From the NCBI GenBank assembly GCA_018971835.1, contig JAGWZW010000003.1, positions 19,123-83,122 on the forward strand: a stretch of DNA of 64,000 nucleotides, written 5' to 3'. Below the pieces are notes generated by a model, which did not search any database, had not been told where the DNA came from, and saw only the letters and a list, made by a program, of their open reading frames with translations. Below, in pieces: positions 21,049 through 31,940 of the stretch. A program made the position numbers and the translations under genes. The DNA comes from Alphaproteobacteria bacterium. Lineage in GTDB: Bacteria; Pseudomonadota; Alphaproteobacteria; Micropepsales; Micropepsaceae. Each line of letters starts with the position of its first letter. Positions within the stretch are counted from its first letter, which is position 1.

Positions 21049-21459
21049 ATGATCAGTCAACCGGACATGGGTCGCCTGACCTGCTTCATCTCGGAAGTAC
21101 CGGAAACGAACAGCCGATTGCCGGACGACGAACATGCGTTCTGGCGTGCGCTCGACAGCCTTGCCGATGCGCTGATTGCCGTCGCCTCGCGATACTGCGG
21201 AACCGTGGAAGATCCGGCATGCGATGAATTCAGGCGCAGCAGTTCGTTGCTCTGGTTTTCCAGCGATACCCCGGAAGGGGCACTCTACTTCTGGATTCCG
21301 CTTCCCCTTGATGCGCGGTTCCAGCGTGCCGTCATCGAAGCGGCCCTTTCCCATCTGACCGAAGCGCGCCGCGCGCTGCCCGGTGTCTATTGGGACGTCT
21401 GTCTTGCCGACCGGCCCCTCGCATGGGATGCAGGCGCGGCGAGCTATATGAGCCCGTGA
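21049..21459 (+). CDS. Hypothetical protein
   Basis: 136 aa; acidic, non-repetitive ORF (MISQPDMGRLTCFISEVPETNSRLPDDEHAFWRALDSLADALIAVASRYCGTVE...) with no recognised family. Confidence 0.6.
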   Translation: MISQPDMGRLTCFISEVPETNSRLPDDEHAFWRALDSLADALIAVASRYCGTVEDPACDEFRRSSSLLWFSSDTPEGALYFWIPLPLDARFQRAVIEAALSHLTEARRALPGVYWDVCLADRPLAWDAGAASYMSP

Positions 21460-21544
21460 GCTTCGCCGGTCTTGGGCCCGCGCCAAGACACCGGGTCCGC
21501 AACGCCCTCGTGCCGCGCCTGCCCTGTTAAAGGCTACGGAAAAC

Positions 21545-23254
21545 TCACGCCCCCAGCCATTCCGGTTGAAGGTCGGGCTCGCCGAAATGGAAGCCCTGGA
21601 AGTAATCGACGCCGAAACTTTCCAGCAGCGCCGCTTCCTCGTCGGAGCCGACCCATTCGGCCACGGTCTTCAGGTTGAAGTTGCGCGCCAGGTCCACCAG
21701 CGTGCGCACGAACACCTGATTGTCCGGCGATTCGCACATGCCGCGCACGAAAGTGCCGTCGATCTTGACGGTATCGACCTTCAGCATCTGCAGATTGCGG
21801 AACGAAGTGTAGCCGGCGCCGAAATCGTCGATGGCGACGCGGCAGCCCGTCTCGCGCAGATTGGTGACGAAGCGCGCGCACTCCTCGAAATCGTTGAGGG
21901 CGGCGGTTTCGGTCAGCTCCACGATCATGCGCTTGGCGACGTCGTCGTTGCGCCGCACGTAGTTGACGAAGCTCTGCAGCCACGACGGATCGCGCGCCGT
22001 GGTGCCCGAGACGTTGACCGCCAGCGTCACGTCGGGATGGGCCCTGAGCTGCGCCACGGTCATCTCCAGCGCCCGGCGGTCGACCAGCCGCACCAGCCCG
22101 AGCTGCTCCGCCGCAGGGATGAAGACCCCGGCACCGGCCACGCTGCCGTCGGGCCGGACCATGCGCAGCAGGCATTCGTAATGCACCGGCTGCTTCGTTT
22201 TGGCGGAGACGATGGGCTGATAGGCGAAGACCAGGCGGTGAGCATTGAGCGCGACCAGCACCTCGTCGGCGACGGTCATCAGGCGCAGCCGCGCGCTCTC
22301 GCGCTGGGGCGAGTTGGCATAGGTGGCGAAGCCGTCGCGGCCGGCGGCGCGGGCGCGGTCGAGCGCTTCTTCGGCGCGCAGCATGGCTTCCTGGCTGGAG
22401 CTGGCGGCCGACGGCAGAAACACCGCGCCGACGCTGATGGTGGCCGAGACGGCGCCTGCGCGGGTAGTGACGACTTCGCTGCGCACGGCGGCGCGGATGC
22501 GTTCGGCCACCACGGCGATCTCGCGCTCGGCGCATTTGGCCAGCACCACGCCCAGCTTGTTGCCGGCGATGCGGCCGATGATGTCGCTGTTGCGCAAGGT
22601 GCCGGAGATGCGCTCGCTCACCGCCACGATCACCTCGTCGGCGGCGCCGAAGCCATAAGCCTCGTTGATCATGGCCAGCCGGTCGATGGAGGCCACCAGA
22701 TAGGCGCAGGTACCATCCTCCGCCTTGGTCTTCTCGATCACCTGCGCCAGCTCCGCGCGCAGGGAGGTGCGGTTGAGATGGCCCGTTAGTTCGTCGCGCG
22801 TGGCCAGATAGGTGAGGCGCTGGGCCTCACGCTTCAGCTCGGTGACGATGCGCAGCACGCCGGTCAGCCGCTCGGTGGAACCGTCCGCGCCGGCGATGCG
22901 CACGCCGCGCATCTCCAGCGCCACCGGCCCCATCGCCGAGGTGGCCTCGAATTCGATCTCGAAGCTGGAATCGCGCGGCGACAGATCATCGAGCACGGCC
23001 ATCAGCCGGGCGCGGCCCGCCGGGCTCATCCAGTGCCGGAAGCCCTCGCCGCGATAGAGCCGGTTCGGCCTGGCATGAAGCGAAAGAATATCCTGATCGC
23101 CGTCCCACACGATGCGGTCGTCTTCGATTGTCCAGTCGAAGGCGATCTCGCGCGCCGCGGTGATCGCCAGGCGCAGCCGGTCCACGTCCTGCGCGGCCGC
23201 CAAGGCCCGCATCCCGTCGACTGGCTTCTTCGGAAGCGTCGTCTGACTCAGCAC
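21545..23254 (-). CDS. PAS-GGDEF-EAL domain protein (GGDEF motif degenerate)
   Basis: 569 aa; TRDELTGHLNRTSL (GGDEF domain), GRIAGNKLGVVL in place of GGDEF, VHYECLLRM (EAL), ELTET, AIDDFGAGYTSFRNL, VKIDGTFV. Confidence 0.92.
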   Translation of the reverse strand: MLSQTTLPKKPVDGMRALAAAQDVDRLRLAITAAREIAFDWTIEDDRIVWDGDQDILSLHARPNRLYRGEGFRHWMSPAGRARLMAVLDDLSPRDSSFEIEFEATSAMGPVALEMRGVRIAGADGSTERLTGVLRIVTELKREAQRLTYLATRDELTGHLNRTSLRAELAQVIEKTKAEDGTCAYLVASIDRLAMINEAYGFGAADEVIVAVSERISGTLRNSDIIGRIAGNKLGVVLAKCAEREIAVVAERIRAAVRSEVVTTRAGAVSATISVGAVFLPSAASSSQEAMLRAEEALDRARAAGRDGFATYANSPQRESARLRLMTVADEVLVALNAHRLVFAYQPIVSAKTKQPVHYECLLRMVRPDGSVAGAGVFIPAAEQLGLVRLVDRRALEMTVAQLRAHPDVTLAVNVSGTTARDPSWLQSFVNYVRRNDDVAKRMIVELTETAALNDFEECARFVTNLRETGCRVAIDDFGAGYTSFRNLQMLKVDTVKIDGTFVRGMCESPDNQVFVRTLVDLARNFNLKTVAEWVGSDEEAALLESFGVDYFQGFHFGEPDLQPEWLGA

Positions 23255-23383
23255 TACCCACCACCCTTGGCCGTTTTTCTAATGGCCGTTGCTGCGGATC
23301 ATGTGCGGCAGGGCCTTAAAAAATCCGAAACTTTTGAAATAAGCCGACCCCAAATGGCCGTGGCCCGCAGATTGCGTTAATAT

Positions 23384-23746
23384 ATGGTTATGGCGGCGAA
23401 CGGCAGCTTTGCGATCGTGAACAGGACGGGGGCGACCCTTCCCCGCAGCCTCGCCGCGCGTGTCGCAAGCCCCTGTGCTACCAGCGATTTTCGTGACGAC
23501 GGCGAAGCGGAAGAAGGAGCCGCGAACCGTTTTGGCGGCCGGCCGCAGGGCCAGAACCTGTCCCGTTTCGAGACAAGCGAATATGCGCCGCTCTGGTACG
23601 GGCCGCGCCTGCGTCCCGCTTTCGTCGCGCAGCTTCTGGGGCAGGTGCTGTATCCCGCCCCGCCGGATGCGGCGTCAGCGGCGGCCGCGTATGAAGAAGG
23701 GCTGGCGCGTGAATTTCACCGCGCGGGCTTCGAGCGGCACATCTGA
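23384..23746 (+). CDS. Hypothetical protein
   Basis: 120 aa; FETSEYAPLWYGPRLRPAFVAQLLGQVLYP...AAYEEGLAREFHRAGFERHI; plausible protein-like composition. Confidence 0.5.
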   Translation: MVMAANGSFAIVNRTGATLPRSLAARVASPCATSDFRDDGEAEEGAANRFGGRPQGQNLSRFETSEYAPLWYGPRLRPAFVAQLLGQVLYPAPPDAASAAAAYEEGLAREFHRAGFERHI

Positions 23747-24319
23747 CCTCCGCGTCACCGCCAGCGTGATGCCGAGCAGGGCCGCGGCGAAATAGATTCC
23801 GAAGAACTGGGTACCGTCGGTGCCGCCGGCCATGTCGGCAGAGGCCGCCGCCAGCAGTGCCAGCGCGCCCAGCGCGAGGTACAGCGCCGGTGCGCCGCCA
23901 CGCCGCCGGAGTTTGAGCGCCAGCACCATGAGAACCAGCGCCGCCAGCGCCAGCGGCGCGAAAGCAAAGAAGGGGCTGCCCGTTGCCGTGGCCTCCAGCC
24001 CGCAGAGGCAAGCTGCCACCAACGCCGCCGCGGCGGGAAAGGCGCCTGGCGGGCCGGAAACGCGCACCGTCGCGGCCAGGGCCAGCACGGCCGGCGCCAG
24101 CGCCGCTACCAGCGCCATCACGGCGCTGGCGAACACCGCCGTCGTCCCACCGCCAGCGAGGCTCGCCGTCAGTTCGGCCAGCGCCAGCGCCAACGCCAGC
24201 GCCGCCGCAAAGCGCACATAGGCTCGCGCCGGGGCGCGGGCGCGCGCGGCCATCAGGCCAACCAGCAACGCGGCAAACCCCAGCATGGCGGCCAGCGGCG
24301 CGGCGGGCAGCGTCACCAT
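23675..24319 (-). CDS. Hypothetical polytopic membrane protein
   Basis: 214 aa; several hydrophobic Ala/Leu-rich segments; stop-start junction with the DUF1223 gene upstream. Confidence 0.6.
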   Translation of the reverse strand: MVTLPAAPLAAMLGFAALLVGLMAARARAPARAYVRFAAALALALALAELTASLAGGGTTAVFASAVMALVAALAPAVLALAATVRVSGPPGAFPAAAALVAACLCGLEATATGSPFFAFAPLALAALVLMVLALKLRRRGGAPALYLALGALALLAAASADMAGGTDGTQFFGIYFAAALLGITLAVTRRSDVPLEARAVKFTRQPFFIRGRR

Positions 24320-25092
24320 CAGTGAACGATCCAGCTGGCGCCGATGACGCGGCCATAGCCCTTGTCCTGCACCAGCGCGGCGAAGCTGTCACCGGGGCCG
24401 CCGCCCAACGCCGAGCGCGGCAGGTCGAGCGTCACCGGCCGGCCCTTCCACAGGCCCACCGCCGTCACCTCGCGCACGACATTGTGATAGGTGACGACCC
24501 GTCCGCTGTTCTCGCCGCCGCCGATCTTCACCGTCGTCTGGGGTCGGACCCGGAAGAGCCAGATGGTGGCCCAGCCGGAGGGATCGTCGCGGCCCGCCAA
24601 GCCAGTGCCCACGGTCAGGCGGAGTTCGGCCGGCTCCACTTTCAGCGTTACCGGAACGTCCGGCTCACCGGCCTCATGCGCCTGGATCGCGGCATCGACC
24701 GCCTGCTCCCGGCTGCCGACGACGTCGCTGGTGCCGTTCACGATCATCTGGGGCGTATAGACGCCGCCGCGGCCCATCGCGGCCGCATAGGCCTTCTGCC
24801 GCGCAGTGTTGCCCCCCGTGGCCAGCGTGTCCTTCCAGCCCAGCATGTCCCAATAGGTGATCGGCAGAGTGAGCGCCAACACGTCCTGACGTTCGGCCAG
24901 CCGGGCGAGAAAGGCATCGGCCGGCGGACAGGAACTGCAGCCCTGGCTGGTGTAAAGCTCGACCACAACCGGCCTTGCCGGCGGGCTTGCCGCCTCGCCC
25001 GCGCGCGCGGCAACCGGCCCGGCACCAAGCGCGACAACCAGCCCCGCCAGCGCAAGCCACGCCCGCATCAGGAAAAATATTCGCAAGGACAT
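24319..25092 (-). CDS. DUF1223 domain-containing secreted protein (thioredoxin-like fold)
   Basis: 257 aa; VVELYTSQGCSSCPPADAFLARLAERQDVLALTLPITYWDMLGWKDTLA...VYTPQMIVNGTSDVVGSR. Confidence 0.92.
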   Translation of the reverse strand: MSLRIFFLMRAWLALAGLVVALGAGPVAARAGEAASPPARPVVVELYTSQGCSSCPPADAFLARLAERQDVLALTLPITYWDMLGWKDTLATGGNTARQKAYAAAMGRGGVYTPQMIVNGTSDVVGSREQAVDAAIQAHEAGEPDVPVTLKVEPAELRLTVGTGLAGRDDPSGWATIWLFRVRPQTTVKIGGGENSGRVVTYHNVVREVTAVGLWKGRPVTLDLPRSALGGGPGDSFAALVQDKGYGRVIGASWIVH

Positions 25093-25258
25093 GAGACGAT
25101 AATAGATTCCGCGCCGGAGCCCCTCCAGTCACTTCGGCTTGAGGGGCATTGTTACACGCCCGCCATGCGACAAACAGCAATTCTTGCACGCGATGGCTGG
25201 GTTTCCGCCATTCAGACCCTATATAGGCTCTGAATCCTCTGTGCCGGAGCACAAAACA

Positions 25259-25510
25259 ATGTGGCTGAACGGTCATTGGTTGGGCTGGCATGGCATGGGC
25301 TGGTGGTGGATGCTGCCCTTCGGCCATTTCTGGTTGCTGGTATTGCTGGTGGTACTGGTGGCGGTGCTGTTCTCGCGCTCGACGCGGCATTACCCGCCTC
25401 CGCCGCGCCGCTCGGCCGCGCTCGATCTGCTCGAGCAGCGTTACGCCAAAGGCGAGATCGGGCGCGACGAATATCTGGAAAAGAAGCGCGACCTCGAAGG
25501 CCACGCGTAA
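25259..25510 (+). CDS. SHOCT domain-containing small membrane protein, Trp/His-rich N-terminus
   Basis: 83 aa from ATG 25259; MWLNGHWLGWHGMGWWWMLPFGHFWLLVLLVVLVAVLF, then SAALDLLEQRYAKGEIGRDEYLEKKRDL (SHOCT). Confidence 0.85.
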   Translation: MWLNGHWLGWHGMGWWWMLPFGHFWLLVLLVVLVAVLFSRSTRHYPPPPRRSAALDLLEQRYAKGEIGRDEYLEKKRDLEGHA

Positions 25511-25529
25511 CGACGAAAGGACGCCGTCC

Positions 25530-25916
25530 ATGAGCTATTATTTCAGCAAGACCCTCGACTGTGGCTTCGACGAGGCCGTCTCCCGCGCCACTGCCGCGCT
25601 CAAGGACGAAGGCTTCGGCGTGCTGACCGAGATCGACGTTTCCGCCACGCTCAAGGCCAAGATCGGCGTGGATTTCAAGCCTTACAAGATTCTCGGCGCC
25701 TGCAATCCCAAGCTCGCCTTCGAGGCGCTCAGCCTGGAAAACAAGATCGGCACCATGCTGCCCTGCAACGTGGTGGTGCAGGATGCCGGCGGCGGCAAAT
25801 CCGAAGTCGCCGCCATCGATCCGGTGGCCTCGATGCAGGCGGTGAACAATCCCGAATTGCACAAGGCCGCAGAAATCGTGCAGGCCAAGCTCAAGGCGGT
25901 GATCGCGCGGTTGTAA
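25530..25916 (+). CDS. DUF302 domain-containing protein
   Basis: 128 aa; GFDEAVSRATAALKDEGFGVLTEIDVSATLKAKIGVDFKPYKILGACNPKLAFEALSLENKIGTMLPCNVVVQD. Confidence 0.93.
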   Translation: MSYYFSKTLDCGFDEAVSRATAALKDEGFGVLTEIDVSATLKAKIGVDFKPYKILGACNPKLAFEALSLENKIGTMLPCNVVVQDAGGGKSEVAAIDPVASMQAVNNPELHKAAEIVQAKLKAVIARL

Positions 25917-25920
25917 CGAA

Positions 25921-25947
25921 AAAGGCGGGAGCAGCGCTCCCGCCTTT
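25921..25947. terminator. Bidirectional intrinsic terminator between DUF302 gene and acnA
   Basis: AAAGGCGGGAGC-AGC-GCTCCCGCCTTT, perfect 12-bp stem between two convergent genes. Confidence 0.85.
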
Positions 25948-25969
25948 CCGCGTTTCCGATGCGAGGCGC

Positions 25970-28669
<2,700 letters not shown>

Positions 28670-28807
28670 GGAGAGATTCCTGCGCGAGAGGTGGCGGCGC
28701 GTTGTGCGGGCGTGGTTTAGTCAGATTCCGGCGCCATCTCAAGGTGCCTTGTTGCCGGCAAACCGAGTTTTGCCGCAATAATGCTGCGACATTCGCGGAG
28801 CCAGACC

Positions 28808-29617
28808 ATGAGCAATCCCGCCGTGCGCACCGAACACAAGGATGCTGTGACCACTGTCATCCTGGCCCGGCCCGAAGTGCGAAACGCCGTGGACCGGCCT
28901 ACGGCCGAAGCATTGGCAGAGGCCTTCCTCGCCTTCGAACGCGATGACAGCCGATCCGTCGCCGTGCTGTGGGGCGCGGGCGGCACCTTCTGCGCCGGCG
29001 CGGACCTCAAGGCCGTGGCGGAAGGCCGCGGCAACCGCACCCGCCCGCCCGGAACCGGCGCCGGGTACGATCCGCTGGCCGGCGACGCGCCGATGGGGCC
29101 GACGCGGCTGCTGCTCTCCAAGCCCGTGATCGCGGCCGTGGCCGGCCATGCGGTGGCGGGCGGGCTGGAACTGGCCTGCTGGTGCGATCTGCGCGTGGTG
29201 GAGGAAAGCGCCGTCTTCGGCGTCTTCTGCCGGCGCTGGGGCGTACCCTTGATCGACGGCGGCACCGTGCGCCTGCCGCGCCTGATCGGCCAGTCCCGCG
29301 CGCTCGACATGATCCTGACCGGCCGGCCGGTGGGCGCGATGGAAGCCTTCGCCTGGGGCCTTGCCAACCGCGTGGTGAAGACGGGCGAGGCCCGCGCCGA
29401 GGCGGAGAAACTCGCCCATGAACTCGCGCGCCTGCCGCAAACCTGCCTCAGGAGCGACAGACTATCCGTATACGAACAATTCGGCCAAGTTCAGGCCGAG
29501 GCAATGGCGGGCGAATTCGCGCACGGGATGAAGACGCTCCAAAGCGCGGAGGCGCTCGAGGGGGCGGCGCGTTTCGCCGAAGGTAGGGGCCGCGGCGGGC
29601 GCTTCGACGATCTGTAG
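28808..29617 (+). CDS. Enoyl-CoA hydratase/isomerase family (crotonase)
   Basis: 269 aa from ATG 28808; GAGGTFCAGADLKAVAEG, KPVIAAVAGHAVAGGLELACWCDLRVV. Confidence 0.93.
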   Translation: MSNPAVRTEHKDAVTTVILARPEVRNAVDRPTAEALAEAFLAFERDDSRSVAVLWGAGGTFCAGADLKAVAEGRGNRTRPPGTGAGYDPLAGDAPMGPTRLLLSKPVIAAVAGHAVAGGLELACWCDLRVVEESAVFGVFCRRWGVPLIDGGTVRLPRLIGQSRALDMILTGRPVGAMEAFAWGLANRVVKTGEARAEAEKLAHELARLPQTCLRSDRLSVYEQFGQVQAEAMAGEFAHGMKTLQSAEALEGAARFAEGRGRGGRFDDL

Positions 29618-29758
29618 GAGCCGGGCTCTAACCCAATCTAAACCATCGCGATGGTTCCTTAAATTTGCCCGATTCCCCGTCGATAAGGAATCGGGCTCCA
29701 GGGGCATGCGGCCGCAAAAGGCGGATCCGCCGATATTTGCGAGACACGAACGGACGAG

Positions 29759-30529
29759 ATGGCCAGGCCATTTCTTGCAATCGCTGTGCTGCTGGCGCTG
29801 GCACCTGCCGTCGCATCGCCGGCCTTTGCACAATCCTCGCTGGCCGAGCGGCTTCAGAGCGAGCGGCTGGGCGCGGCCCGCACCGGCACCTATCAGGCCG
29901 GCGATCACATAACCTTCATGCTCGACCGTGACGGCGCGCATTATCTGCTGCGCTTTGCCGGCGATCCCGAGATATTCGTGCTTTATGCCGACCATACCGC
30001 GCTGGGCGGACGGGTGCTGAAATATGACACCAACCAATCGGTCCTCGGCGTTGCGGGCTGGGGCGCCATTACGCTTTACACCGCGAACAATCCGAACGGC
30101 CTGCCCGCCACGCGCATCGGCGATTCGACGCCGCCGGCCGCGCCCGACGTCTCGCTGGACGCGCTGATGCAGGCGGCTTCGGACGAAGCCGAGCACCTGG
30201 CCTACACCGATCACCTGGCCATCAGCTTCAGCACCGACTGGAACGGGTTGGCCGCCGATCCCGGCCTGCGTGCGCTCTGCTTCGATACTATCGAGAACAC
30301 CGGGCGCGGGCTCGAACGTTTCGCCGCCTCGCCGGCCGGGGCGCACGTGCTCAAGGGCCGCGTCAACGCCGTGCTGGTTCAGACCAGCGGCCGGCCGACG
30401 CTGCAACTCAGAAACGGGCAGCTGATCGTCACCTACGATCCGAGCCAGGGCTATGCGGGCCGCGCCTCCTCGCGGGCCATTGCCCACGCGCTGGGCACCA
30501 TCTTCGGCCTCAAGGCAGCGCAGAATTAA
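29759..30529 (+). CDS. Secreted DUF4908-like protein
   Basis: 256 aa; signal peptide MARPFLAIAVLLALAPAVASPAFA; ITFMLDRDGAHYLLRFAGDPEIFVLYADHTALGGRVLKYD pattern resembles DUF4908; family name from recall. Confidence 0.65.
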   Translation: MARPFLAIAVLLALAPAVASPAFAQSSLAERLQSERLGAARTGTYQAGDHITFMLDRDGAHYLLRFAGDPEIFVLYADHTALGGRVLKYDTNQSVLGVAGWGAITLYTANNPNGLPATRIGDSTPPAAPDVSLDALMQAASDEAEHLAYTDHLAISFSTDWNGLAADPGLRALCFDTIENTGRGLERFAASPAGAHVLKGRVNAVLVQTSGRPTLQLRNGQLIVTYDPSQGYAGRASSRAIAHALGTIFGLKAAQN

Positions 30530-30960
30530 CCGCCAACTGGCGCCCAACCCGGCGGCGCCAGCTCGAAGCCCGCAAACTCGAAGCCCGGCGCCACCGTGCA
30601 GCCCACCAGCGTATAGGCGCCGAGGCTGCGCGCGGCCTGCCACACGCCCTTGGGCACTACCAATTGCGGCTGCTGATCCTCCTCCACCGCGTGGCCCAGC
30701 ACATGATGCACCGGCGCCCCTTCGCCCCCGGCCAGCGACAGGCGAAGCGGTGCGCCACGGTAGAAATGCCAGGTCTCCACCGCATCTACACGATGCCAGT
30801 GCGACGCCTCGCCTTCCCGCAGCAGGAAATAGATGGCGGTGGAGTGGGCGCGGGCCCCCTCGCTGCCGGAATCGCGAAACGTCTCGCGGAACCAGCCGCC
30901 CTCGGGATGGGGGCGGAGCACCAGATGGCGGATGATGCGGTCAGCTTCGCTCTCGGTCAT
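30526..30960 (-). CDS. Cupin domain-containing protein (DUF985)
   Basis: 144 aa from ATG 30960; HPEGGWFRETFRDSG...STAIYFLLREGEASHWHRVDAVETWHFYRGAPL. Confidence 0.93.
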   Translation of the reverse strand: MTESEADRIIRHLVLRPHPEGGWFRETFRDSGSEGARAHSTAIYFLLREGEASHWHRVDAVETWHFYRGAPLRLSLAGGEGAPVHHVLGHAVEEDQQPQLVVPKGVWQAARSLGAYTLVGCTVAPGFEFAGFELAPPGWAPVGG

Positions 30961-31088
30961 GTCTTGCTCTCGAAACCTGTGGAAAACAGCCCGCAGCAAC
31001 CGCGAATCCGGTCTGCCGGCCTTAATGAAATCTTAATATGCCGGCGTGCAGCGTAACCTTGCAATTCCAGCGACTCGGCGGGTGCGCC

Positions 31089-31802
31089 ATGTCCGGCAAG
31101 AAAGCAAAGCTTTACGACGCCACGGTCCCCGGGGTTCAGCGGCCGGTTCCGGCCCCCGCGAGCGAGGCCCTACACCCCGACATGATGCGGCTGGCGGCGC
31201 TGCACCGCGAAGCCGAGGAGACCGCCCTGCTGGCCAACCTGCTGGGCCGGGCGCCCTATGCCGCGGCCTTCCTGGCGCTGGCCGCCGTGCTGCTGGCTGG
31301 CCCGGCCGCCGCCACGGAATCGCTTGCCCCACTCGTCGTCTGGCTGGGGCTGGTGGCGCTGGGGCTGGGTGCCGCGGTGCGGGCCTATGCCCGGACCATC
31401 GGTGCGCCGTTCGAACGGGCCTCGCTGCATCGCTTCGCGCAGGATCTGGGCGCGGTGCTGACCTATATGGGCTTTGCCTGGGGCGCGGGCGCCTTTCTCG
31501 CCCTGCCGGTGACGGCTGGCCCACTGGCAGCGGCCTCGTTTGCCGTTCTGCCTCCGGTTGCGGTCGCCGCATCGCTGCGCAACCGGATGGCGGCGTTGCA
31601 GTTCCTGGCTCCGGCCACCTTGCTCTCGGCGTTTGCGGCGGTGCTGCGCCCCCTGCCCGACGGCGCGCTGGCATCGGCGCTGATCCTGCTGGCCGCCGCC
31701 GCGGTCGCCGGCATCGCCACCTGGCTCGGCCACCGGCCGGGCCGCGGACACAGCCTTCTCAGGCTTGCAGAGCTGCCTTTCGGCAAACACAGAGCTTTGT
31801 AA
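31089..31802 (+). CDS. Hypothetical polytopic membrane protein
   Basis: 237 aa; hydrophilic N-terminus then repeated hydrophobic segments. Confidence 0.65.
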   Translation: MSGKKAKLYDATVPGVQRPVPAPASEALHPDMMRLAALHREAEETALLANLLGRAPYAAAFLALAAVLLAGPAAATESLAPLVVWLGLVALGLGAAVRAYARTIGAPFERASLHRFAQDLGAVLTYMGFAWGAGAFLALPVTAGPLAAASFAVLPPVAVAASLRNRMAALQFLAPATLLSAFAAVLRPLPDGALASALILLAAAAVAGIATWLGHRPGRGHSLLRLAELPFGKHRAL

Positions 31803-31940
31803 CTTTATTATCCTATGCGGCAGAGGTAGTTTCCGCGCCGTTGGCGTTAACGCTATCCTTGCGTCCTGCTTCTAGGCTGGCCCGGTCGAAACCGTCTTCA
31901 AGCGGGCCTGCGAGGCGATTCGGACGCGACCTGCGATTGG

